Origin: Gemmatimonadota bacterium
GTDB lineage: Bacteria > Gemmatimonadota > Gemmatimonadetes > Gemmatimonadales > Gemmatimonadaceae
Assembly: GCA_028287205.1 (NCBI GenBank)
Contig: JAQBQC010000541.1
Location: 1-5,268 of the forward strand
Length of the DNA: 5,268 nt
Reading direction: 5' to 3'
Position numbers and translations under genes: made by a program. The notes under the pieces were generated by a model that was not told where the DNA came from, made no database searches, and was given only the letters and a program-made list of their open reading frames with translations. Every line of letters begins with the position of its first letter. The stretch's first letter is position 1. Below are positions 1 through 5,268 of this stretch, piece after piece.

Positions 1-2
1 GC

Positions 3-935
3 ACGCACGATGCCGACGTGTGGACGTGCGATGGCGCGGTCGCGGCCGTGCGCATCTCAGGCGCGCTGCGCGCCGGTGAGCTCGGCGATGGCGCGCGTGC
101 GCTGGAGTCGCTGCGCGCCGCGGGCACGCGCGTCGTCGACATTCCGGGGCGGTGGGTCGAGCACGTGTGGGATCTGATCTCCCAGCTCGTGTCGCAGCTG
201 CACGAGGACATCGAGGGACTCGGTCCGCATCTCTCGTGTGTGCTTCCAGCGGGAGCCATCGTGATCGGCGGGGATCGCGTGTGTGTGGAGATTGGCGCCA
301 GCGTCGAGCCGCAGGTCGTGTTCGACGTGACGAGCGGCCCCGTCCTCGTGCGCCGCGGTGCGCACGTGCGCGCGTTCACGCGGCTCGTGGGTCCGTGTGC
401 GGTACTCGAGAATGCGAGCGTGCTCGGCGACCGCGTGAATGCGTGCTCGATCGGCGAGTGGAGCGTCATCCGCGGCGAGATCTCCGAGACCGTGGTGCTC
501 GGCCACTCGAACAAGGGACACGAGGGGTTCGTCGGACACTCGTATCTCGGCCGATGGGTGAACCTCGGCGCAGGCACGATCACGAGCAATCTGAAGAACA
601 CGTACGGGTCGGTGCAGCTGTGGACGCCGGCTGGCCTGCGGGACACCGGGACGACTAAGCTTGGATCGATGATCGGCGATCATGCGAAAACAGGGATAGG
701 CACGCGACTGAGCACGGGCACGGTGATCGGCGCGGGTGCGAACGTGTTCGGCGCGGCGATTCCGCCCAAGTACGTGGCGCCATTCTCCTGGGTCGACGGG
801 GATGCGGTGACGGAGTTTCGACTGGCGAAATTTCTCGACATTGCGACGCAAGTGATGTCGCGGCGGTCGGTCGCGCTGAGCGAGCGCGGGCGTCGCCAGC
901 TCAGCGCGTCGCACGCCAAGAGCCGGAGCGCGTAG
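3..935 (+). CDS. GlmU-like sugar-phosphate acetyltransferase/nucleotidyltransferase, 5'-truncated by the window edge
   Basis: The reading frame is open from base 3 to a TAG at 933-935. The GTG at 18 is very unlikely to be the true start, because in-frame codons before it also read as protein and family members carry an N-terminal nucleotidyltransferase-like domain, which would lie upstream of the window. Numbering from that GTG, residues about 70-250 form a left-handed beta-helix of hexapeptide repeats (for example the IGEWSVIRGEI region and VIGAGANVFG near 236-245). The most diagnostic segment is about 162-197: GHSNKGHEGFVGHSYLG followed by RWVNLGAGTITSNLKNTYG. It resembles the acetyltransferase active-site region of GlmU (H..YLG..., GAGTI..N). 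I recognise the whole as the 'alternative bacterial GlmU' type, proposed to make UDP-GlcNAc from glucosamine-1-phosphate in the cytoplasm for peptidoglycan and other glycans. Family placement is fairly secure. The exact substrate is inferred, and other sugar-nucleotide acetyltransferases are possible. Confidence 0.85.
   Translation, partial: THDADVWTCDGAVAAVRISGALRAGELGDGARALESLRAAGTRVVDIPGRWVEHVWDLISQLVSQLHEDIEGLGPHLSCVLPAGAIVIGGDRVCVEIGASVEPQVVFDVTSGPVLVRRGAHVRAFTRLVGPCAVLENASVLGDRVNACSIGEWSVIRGEISETVVLGHSNKGHEGFVGHSYLGRWVNLGAGTITSNLKNTYGSVQLWTPAGLRDTGTTKLGSMIGDHAKTGIGTRLSTGTVIGAGANVFGAAIPPKYVAPFSWVDGDAVTEFRLAKFLDIATQVMSRRSVALSERGRRQLSASHAKSRSA
925..928 (+). promoter_or_regulatory. Shine-Dalgarno GGAG for the MBL-fold hydrolase gene
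   Basis: GGAG lies inside the last codons of the upstream GlmU-like gene, 7 nt before the ATG at 936. With the directly abutting stop and start (TAG then ATG), it supports 936 as the start and suggests translational coupling by re-initiating ribosomes. Confidence 0.6.
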
Positions 936-1757
936 ATGCGGGTGTGGGTGCTGGGCAGCGGGAGCGCGGGAAACGCGGTGCTCGTCGAGAGCGCGGGCAC
1001 GCGCATTCTCATCGACGCGGGATTCCCCGTGCGCGAGCTCGCGAAGCGGCTCGCCTCAATCGGCGTGAGCGGCGATTCGATCGAGGGTGCGATCATCACA
1101 CACGAGCACACCGACCACGTGCGGGGCGTGTGCGCGGCCGCCAAGCGGTGGAAGTGGACCGTGTACGCGAGCACGGGAACGATCGCGGGCTATCCGCTGC
1201 TCGAGGAGATTTGCGCACGACCGTTCGCGTCGGGCGCGACGCTCGAGCTCGGGGATCTGAGCGTGCACACGGTGCGAACGCCGCACGATGGCACGGAGCC
1301 CGTGGCCGTGCTCGCGACCGCGCACTCCAGCGGAACGCGCGCGGGGATCATCTACGATCTCGGACACGTGCCGCCGTCGTACCGTCGCACGTTCGAGCGG
1401 CTCGACATTCTCGTGCTCGAATCGAATCACGATGAGGGAATGCTGCGCGCAGGTCCGTATCCGCCGTCGGTGCAATCGCGGATCGGCGGCGCGTACGGGC
1501 ATTTGAGCAACCGGCGCGCGGGGATGTTCGCGCGCGATTGTGCGCATGGGGGGCTCGCCCAGCTCGTGCTCGCGCATCTGAGTGAGCGCTGCAACGATCC
1601 GGCGATTGCGCTGAGCTCGATGCGCGACGCGCTGGTGCGCACGAGCTTTCGCGGAGTGATGTCCGCCGCCTCGCAGGGGGCCACGTGCGGACCGTTCAGC
1701 GCGGGACGAGGATCGCGGGGCGCCGTGGCTGGAAGCCAGCTGTCCCTCGAGCTCTGA
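936..1757 (+). CDS. MBL-fold metallo-hydrolase, WalJ/YycJ-like
   Basis: A complete 273-residue cytoplasmic protein of the metallo-beta-lactamase superfamily. It opens with the typical strand MRVWVLGSGSAGNAVLVES (SGSxGN), then LIDAGF near residue 25. The metal-binding motif HEHTDH is at 56-61 (H56, H58, D60, H61). Further ligand-type residues are H117 (TPHD), D141 with H144 (YDLGH), ESNHD at 162-166, GHLSN at 188-192 and H214 (LAHLSE). This order, especially ESNHD, GHLSN and LAHLSE, is that of the YycJ/WalJ branch. Its members are di-metal hydrolases linked to 5'-3' exonuclease activity and, in Firmicutes, to the WalRK region. The start is fixed by the GGAG 7 nt upstream and the TAG|ATG junction. 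The last ~33 residues are Gly/Ser/Ala-rich and not conserved-looking, but end in a short hydrophobic SQLSLEL that matches the usual C-terminal strand. The family call is strong. Whether it acts on nucleic acid or on a cyclic phosphate is unknown. It is probably co-transcribed with the GlmU-like gene. Confidence 0.9.
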   Translation: MRVWVLGSGSAGNAVLVESAGTRILIDAGFPVRELAKRLASIGVSGDSIEGAIITHEHTDHVRGVCAAAKRWKWTVYASTGTIAGYPLLEEICARPFASGATLELGDLSVHTVRTPHDGTEPVAVLATAHSSGTRAGIIYDLGHVPPSYRRTFERLDILVLESNHDEGMLRAGPYPPSVQSRIGGAYGHLSNRRAGMFARDCAHGGLAQLVLAHLSERCNDPAIALSSMRDALVRTSFRGVMSAASQGATCGPFSAGRGSRGAVAGSQLSLEL

Positions 1758-1762
1758 CCGAC

Positions 1763-1791
1763 TGGCCAACTTTTTGAATGTCGGATATCTT
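1763..1791 (+). promoter_or_regulatory. weak candidate promoter upstream of the intergenic hairpin element
   Basis: TGGCCA (1763-1768) and TATCTT (1786-1791) are separated by 17 bp. Each matches 4 of 6 positions of the sigma-70 type TTGACA/TATAAT consensus. The segment between is markedly AT-richer than the flanking genes. If used, transcription would begin near 1798 and run straight into the structured element ending in seven T at 1903-1909. It could equally be chance; promoters of this organism are not known to me. Confidence 0.2.
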
Positions 1792-1797
1792 GCGGCA

Positions 1798-1910
1798 GAG
1801 CTGGCAAAATGAAAAGCCGTTCGTCCGAGGTTTGGAAGGTGATCTCACGGGGCAAGGAGGAACACACCCCTCAACTGTGAGCGCACACCACGGGCGAACG
1901 GCTTTTTTTA
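1798..1910 (+). ncRNA. possible small structured RNA of about 110 nt with SD-like loop
   Basis: Between the candidate promoter and the T-tract there is more structure than a simple terminator needs. Inside the closing stem (1816-1827 with 1891-1902), GGTG 1838-1841 can pair with CACC 1886-1889. CTCAC 1844-1848 pairs with GTGAG 1877-1881. GGGG 1849-1852 pairs with CCCC 1867-1870 across a TCAACT bulge. The 14-nt apical loop (1853-1866) contains AAGGAGG, a perfect Shine-Dalgarno core, and AGGTGATC at 1837-1844 matches the next part of the 16S 3'-tail complement. I tried it against 4.5S/SRP RNA, 6S RNA and several riboswitch signatures and recognise none. Transcription and function are unproven; it may be only a terminator with a large loop. 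Confidence 0.3.
1812..1909. terminator. bidirectional intrinsic terminator between convergent genes
   Basis: AAAAGCCGTTCGTCCG (1812-1827) pairs with CGGGCGAACGGCTTTT (1891-1906) over 16 bp with a single G-T wobble. On the + strand the stem is followed by seven T (1903-1909) and AT-rich sequence, a good terminator for the operon ending at 1757. On the - strand it ends in TTTTCATTTT, so it can also stop transcription of the transglycosylase gene ending at 1992. The roughly 63-nt interior is far longer than a normal terminator loop but folds into its own hairpin, which would bring the arms together. Confidence 0.7.
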
Positions 1911-1939
1911 TTTCAATTTGTCGAGATCGTACACACGGG

Positions 1940-1978
1940 TTCCGGGCCCGCACTGGTAATACGTGGGGTACCCCGGAA
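1940..1978. other. imperfect hairpin just downstream of the transglycosylase gene
   Basis: TTCCGGG (1940-1946) pairs with CCCGGAA (1972-1978). Inside, CCC 1947-1949 can pair with GGG 1966-1968, and CAC 1951-1953 with GTG 1963-1965, leaving a 9-nt loop. Two perfect palindromes are nested in it, GGGCCC (1944-1949) and GGGGTACCCC (1965-1974). No T-tract follows on either strand, so it is not a classical terminator. Read on the - strand it would lie 13 nt beyond the stop codon, where it could protect the 3' end of the mRNA. Apart from this and the terminator element, the gap 1758-1991 shows no convincing gene. Confidence 0.3.
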
Positions 1979-1991
1979 AAGTTGCATACGA

Positions 1992-2876
1992 TTATTGCGG
2001 CGCGGATCGGTCGCGTGCGCCTTGCAACAGCGTCGTGTACGCCCGCACGCGCTCGAGATAATCCGCCGCTTCGGCCCGCCCGCCGGTGAGCTCGGCGAGG
2101 TGCGACGTCCAGTTTGGGCCGTAGCGATCGACCAGCGCCTTGACCTCGATGTATCCTCTGTTATAACTGACGGTTACGAGATCGAACATCTGACGCTCGG
2201 TGAGCGGTTTCCCGCCATTCAGGCGAGCACGGGCAGATGGGCCGTAACCGCCCGGCCAGAAATCAGTGGTCCACTTGTTCTCGAGCAGCCGGATCCAGAA
2301 TACCGCCGCGCGCGCGCTCGTCCCGGGATCGAACAGATACTCATTGCGTGCAGTCACGACGCCTCGCGCGAGCAGCGAGTCGATCAGCGGCGCCGTCGCA
2401 GCGGGCGCGCGCACCGCGGCGTGGCGCGGCCACCGATTCACCTCGGGTGCCATCCACTGGAAGTGATACTCGGTCACCATGAGTCGCATGTCGGAGTCCG
2501 CGGACGCCGTGAGCTGCGCGAGGCCGAGCGCAGGTGCGCTGCTCACGGCGAGCGAATCGCCTCCACTCTCCTTGAGCATGAGCGCGGTGACGTACGCGGG
2601 ATTGATCGCGAGACGTTGGTCGCGCGACCACTGCTCGAGGAGCGGTACGATGCGCTGGCGCACGAAGCGGTACTGATCGTCGCGCAGACGCGGGCTGCCG
2701 TTCGCGTTGCGAAATGCAGTCGCGGGGAGATCGGCCACGACGCTGTTCGTCGTGGCCTCGATGCGCGGCTCGACGTCCTGCGCCTCGCTGCACGCAGGCA
2801 GCGCGCATGCGAGAATGAAGGCGAGCGAACAGCGAACGATCTCAGTGATGTGCGTGCGAATCCCGCCGTAGCTCAT
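1992..2876 (-). CDS. exported SLT-domain (GH23-type) lytic transglycosylase, possible lipoprotein
   Basis: A 294-residue protein predicted to cleave the MurNAc-GlcNAc bond of peptidoglycan in the periplasm. The N-terminus has a basic start (R7, H9, R15), a hydrophobic segment at about 16-28, and cysteines at 24 and 29. LPAC at 26-29 resembles a lipobox but has an unusual proline, so it may instead be cleaved by ordinary signal peptidase. The SLT domain spans about 85-275. KESGGDS holds the probable catalytic glutamate E103. LGLAQLT at 117-123 replaces the common GLMQ motif, and VSYNRG at 236-241 is the conserved YN motif. The ATG at 2876 is chosen because it directly precedes the signal segment and has GAGG upstream, though only 3 nt away. 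It starts 20 nt after the hybrid kinase stop codon on the same strand, so the two are probably co-transcribed. The domain call is strong; the natural role (recycling, morphogenesis or envelope assembly) is unknown. Confidence 0.85.
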   Translation of the reverse strand: MSYGGIRTHITEIVRCSLAFILACALPACSEAQDVEPRIEATTNSVVADLPATAFRNANGSPRLRDDQYRFVRQRIVPLLEQWSRDQRLAINPAYVTALMLKESGGDSLAVSSAPALGLAQLTASADSDMRLMVTEYHFQWMAPEVNRWPRHAAVRAPAATAPLIDSLLARGVVTARNEYLFDPGTSARAAVFWIRLLENKWTTDFWPGGYGPSARARLNGGKPLTERQMFDLVTVSYNRGYIEVKALVDRYGPNWTSHLAELTGGRAEAADYLERVRAYTTLLQGARDRSAPQ

Positions 2877-2896
2877 GAGCCTCGCGCCAGGGCGCT

Positions 2897-5268
2897 CTAC
2901 GGTTCAAGCACCTGACGAATTTTCTCTCCGAGCGTCTCCGAGGTAAAGGGCTTGTTCAGAAACGAGATCCCTGACCGCAGCACGCCGTGATGCACGATGG
3001 TTTCGTCGGTGTAGCCGGACATGTAGATCACCTTGAGGCCGGGCCGTCTCTCCACCAGCTCCCGGGACAGCTCCGGACCGCTGGCACCGGGCATGACGAC
3101 ATCCGTGAGGACCACGTCGATGGAGGGATTGTCCTCGAACAGTTGCAGCGCCTCGACGGCATTGGCCGCCACGAGCACGATGTAGCCCAGGCGCTCGAGG
3201 AGCTTTCTCGCGAGCTCACGAAGCCCGTCCTCGTCCTCTACGAGCAGAACGGTGTGTCTCGCGGATGACGGGCGAGCGGCCGTCGGCGGTGTCTCCGCGA
3301 CGTGCTCCGTTTCATCCGACCGCGGAAAGGAAATCCTGAACGAGGTGCCCCTGCCTATCTCGCTGTCGACATCGATGCTGCCGCGATTTTGCGTGACGAT
3401 GCCGTAGACAGTCGCCATTCCCAATCCCGTACCCCGGCCGGCTTCCTTCGTCGTGAAGAACGGCTCGAAGATGCGAGCCTGCACTTCAGGCGTCATCCCG
3501 CATCCCGTGTCGGCGACGATGAGCGCTACGTAGCCTCCCGGCTCAACTCCGGGATGTGCCTTCGCGTATTGCTCGTCGAGCTCGACGTTGGCGGTTTCGA
3601 TGGTGAGCGTACCTCCGTGCGGCATGGCGTCGCGCGAGTTGACCGCGAGGTTCATTACGATCTGCTCGAGCTGGCCCCGATCGGCCATCACGTACGCCAG
3701 GTCCGGCGCGAGATTCAACGCGACCTCTACGTCCTCACCGATGAGACGCCCGAGCATGGCCTGCAGATCGGTCGCAATTTGATTGAGATCGAGGAGCGTC
3801 GGCTCGATGATCTGCTTGCGACTGAACGCCAACAGCTGCCGTGTCAGCCTGCTCGCGCGCGTGCCCGCGCTCTGGATCTCCGCCACGTCGGAGCGGCGTA
3901 CATCCCCCTGATCGAAGTCGCGCATCAACAGCTCACAGTACCCCAGGATGACGGTGAGCAAATTGTTGAAGTCGTGCGCGACGCCTCCCGCCAGCCGGCC
4001 GACGGCCTCCATCTTTTGCGCCTGTTGAAACTGTGCTTCCAGACGGCGCCGCTCCGTGATGTCCATGGAGATGCCAACGCCCCGCACCGGGGCTCCCTGC
4101 TCATCGAGCTGGATGCGACCGGCGCCGTTCAGCCAGTGCACTTCACCGTTCGGCCAGATCGCTCGACTCTGAATCGAGAAGTCTTCGCCCGACGCCCTTG
4201 CGTTACGCAGCGTCTCCTCGACAGCCGCTCGGTCATCGGGGTGGGTGCATTCCGTGACGGCGTCGAAGGTTCCGGCAAACGCTCCGTGAGCGAGACCGTA
4301 TTGGGCCTCGAGCGTGTGCGACCAGCGAATCGTGCCGTTGACGAAGTCGATGTCCCAGATGCCGATCTCCGCATTCTCGAGCGCGAAGCGCATGCGCTCC
4401 TCGCTCGCACGCAGCGCCGCTCCGGCGAGCTTTCGCTCGGTGATGTTCTCGGCGAAAATGATGATGCCGCCAATGGAGCCATCGGCCTTGTGCCATGGCC
4501 GCGTCTCCCAGCGCAACCAGTCGACACTACCGTCGGCGCGCAGAAAAATCTCCTCGTCGCAGCGTTCAACCTCGCCCTCCAGTGAGCGCTGGTTCACGTC
4601 CCTCCAGCGCCGCGGGATCTCCGGAAAGACGTCGTAGTGACTGCGTCCGACGAGCGGCCCTCCCTCGAGGCGGAATGCCTCCATCCAACGATGGCTGACC
4701 ACGACGTACTTCATGTCGCGATCGAGCATTGCGATGGCCGCCGGGCTGTGCTCCGCGTACAATCGGAGCTGCTCCTCCCGCTCGCGAAGAATGCCCTCCG
4801 CATGTTTCCGCTCGGCTACGTCGCGCGCGACCTTCGAGACCCCTACGACCTGGCCGGTTGCATTTCGTATGGGTGACGCGGTTACCGACACTTCGATGAG
4901 GGACCCGTCCTTTGCGCGACGGTGAGTCTCGAAATGCTCGACGCTTGCTCCCAAGCGAATCTTGCCGAGGATGAGTTTTTCCTCGTCCCGGCGGTCGTCG
5001 GGGATCAACCGCATGATCGACGTTCCGAGCATCTCCGCGGCCGTGTAGCCGAATATCTTCGCAGCCCCCTTGTTCCAGCTGGTGACGATGCCATCGAGGT
5101 CCTTGCCGATGATGGCGTCGTCCGACGATTCGACGATCGCCGCGAGACGACTCGCGGCCAACTCTGCACGCTTCCGCTCGGTGATGTCGACGAACGTGGT
5201 GATGGTGTGCGGCTCCATGCGCAGCTCGGTGAGCACCGTGCCCATGAGGACGTGACGAGTCTCGCCGT
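2897..5268 (-). CDS. multi-PAS hybrid sensor histidine kinase with C-terminal receiver, 5'-truncated by the window edge
   Basis: The frame is open to the window edge, and codons before the ATG at 5245 complete the end of another PAS domain (GETRHVL... then DITERKRAE), so the true start lies outside. Numbering from that ATG: end of a PAS domain 1-28; PAS 30-150 (ESSDDAIIG, WNKGAAKIFGYT); PAS 153-272 (ending ENITERK); PAS_3-like 280-400 (ending DITERR); HisKA with phosphorylated H424 in GGVAHDFNN; HATPase with N-box NLAVNSRDAM (N536), DTGCGM 579-584, FEPFF 593-597 and GTGLGM 605-610; a Pro/Ala linker; and a receiver 664-782 with E670/D671, phospho-acceptor D715 (LTDVVMPG), S743 and K765 (NKPF). 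All residues for autophosphorylation and phosphotransfer are present. No transmembrane segment is visible in this part, so the visible portion looks cytosolic. No HPt or DNA-binding domain is attached, so a separate phosphorelay partner is expected. The ligand is unknown, since PAS sequence alone does not reveal it. The transglycosylase gene follows after 20 nt. Confidence 0.93.
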   Translation of the reverse strand, partial: GETRHVLMGTVLTELRMEPHTITTFVDITERKRAELAASRLAAIVESSDDAIIGKDLDGIVTSWNKGAAKIFGYTAAEMLGTSIMRLIPDDRRDEEKLILGKIRLGASVEHFETHRRAKDGSLIEVSVTASPIRNATGQVVGVSKVARDVAERKHAEGILREREEQLRLYAEHSPAAIAMLDRDMKYVVVSHRWMEAFRLEGGPLVGRSHYDVFPEIPRRWRDVNQRSLEGEVERCDEEIFLRADGSVDWLRWETRPWHKADGSIGGIIIFAENITERKLAGAALRASEERMRFALENAEIGIWDIDFVNGTIRWSHTLEAQYGLAHGAFAGTFDAVTECTHPDDRAAVEETLRNARASGEDFSIQSRAIWPNGEVHWLNGAGRIQLDEQGAPVRGVGISMDITERRRLEAQFQQAQKMEAVGRLAGGVAHDFNNLLTVILGYCELLMRDFDQGDVRRSDVAEIQSAGTRASRLTRQLLAFSRKQIIEPTLLDLNQIATDLQAMLGRLIGEDVEVALNLAPDLAYVMADRGQLEQIVMNLAVNSRDAMPHGGTLTIETANVELDEQYAKAHPGVEPGGYVALIVADTGCGMTPEVQARIFEPFFTTKEAGRGTGLGMATVYGIVTQNRGSIDVDSEIGRGTSFRISFPRSDETEHVAETPPTAARPSSARHTVLLVEDEDGLRELARKLLERLGYIVLVAANAVEALQLFEDNPSIDVVLTDVVMPGASGPELSRELVERRPGLKVIYMSGYTDETIVHHGVLRSGISFLNKPFTSETLGEKIRQVLEP

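Noticed and set aside
57..914. 285-codon open frame on the - strand opposite the GlmU-like gene
   Set aside because: It is a shadow frame with Arg/His/Ala-rich composition; the + strand has a clear hexapeptide beta-helix.
1729..1741. GCTGG-aag-CCAGC hairpin as terminator at the end of the hydrolase gene
   Set aside because: It is only 5 bp, lies within the coding region and has no adjoining T-tract.
1763..1778. Sigma-54 type promoter (TGGC...TTGA)
   Set aside because: The GG at -24 is present, but the essential GC at -12 is replaced by GA.
1798..1910. 4.5S/SRP RNA, 6S RNA or a known riboswitch
   Set aside because: The SRP apical loop with GGAA and AGCA is missing, the length and bubble pattern do not fit 6S RNA, and no signature of the riboswitch classes I tried was found. 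There is also no gene downstream on the + strand to regulate.
1778..2089. 103-codon + strand open frame through the intergenic region
   Set aside because: It has no ribosome-binding site at its ATG, runs through the terminator stem and T-tract, and overlaps the end of the real - strand gene. The translation matches nothing I know.
1995..2915. 306-codon open frame on the + strand antisense to the transglycosylase
   Set aside because: It is Arg/Ala/His-rich with no recognisable motif, and the - strand frame encodes a clear signal segment and SLT catalytic motifs.
3302..4585. Long 427-codon open frame on the + strand antisense to the kinase
   Set aside because: Its translation shows no domain or motif, while the opposite strand carries unmistakable PAS, HisKA and HATPase motifs. 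Long antisense frames are expected opposite GC-biased coding sequence.
5243..5245. ATG at 5245 (- strand) as start of the kinase
   Set aside because: The codons before it (GETRHVL) continue a typical C-terminal PAS strand, so the methionine is internal and the gene extends past the window.

Overview
The window is GC-rich bacterial chromosome with ordinary metabolic, cell-envelope and signalling genes. High GC, an 'alternative GlmU'-type left-handed beta-helix protein (a family I associate with the Bacteroidota/Gemmatimonadota side of the tree), a WalJ/YycJ-type metallo-hydrolase and a PAS-rich hybrid kinase together suggest a Gemmatimonadota-like organism. This assignment is an inference from family recognition, not a database result.

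Layout: (1) On the + strand, a 5'-truncated GlmU-like sugar-phosphate acetyl/nucleotidyltransferase gene (3-935) abuts, as TAG|ATG, a complete MBL-fold hydrolase gene (936-1757). The two are almost certainly one translationally coupled operon. (2) A 234-bp gap between convergent genes (1758-1991) holds a strong bidirectional terminator. Its 16-bp stem encloses a second, internally structured hairpin with Shine-Dalgarno-like sequence in its loop. A further imperfect hairpin lies at 1940-1978. (3) On the - strand, a PAS-PAS-PAS-HisKA-HATPase-REC hybrid histidine kinase gene runs off the right edge (5268 to 2897). After 20 nt it is followed by a gene for an exported, possibly lipoprotein, SLT-domain lytic transglycosylase (2876 to 1992).

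The + strand pair fits precursor supply for peptidoglycan (UDP-GlcNAc) plus a housekeeping nuclease-like hydrolase. The - strand pair puts a multi-input sensor kinase directly upstream of a peptidoglycan-cleaving enzyme. Whether the kinase controls that enzyme cannot be decided from sequence. I see no mobile elements, CRISPR array, tRNA or rRNA genes. No clearly novel multigene system is visible. The most unusual feature is the structured, possibly transcribed element between the convergent genes.
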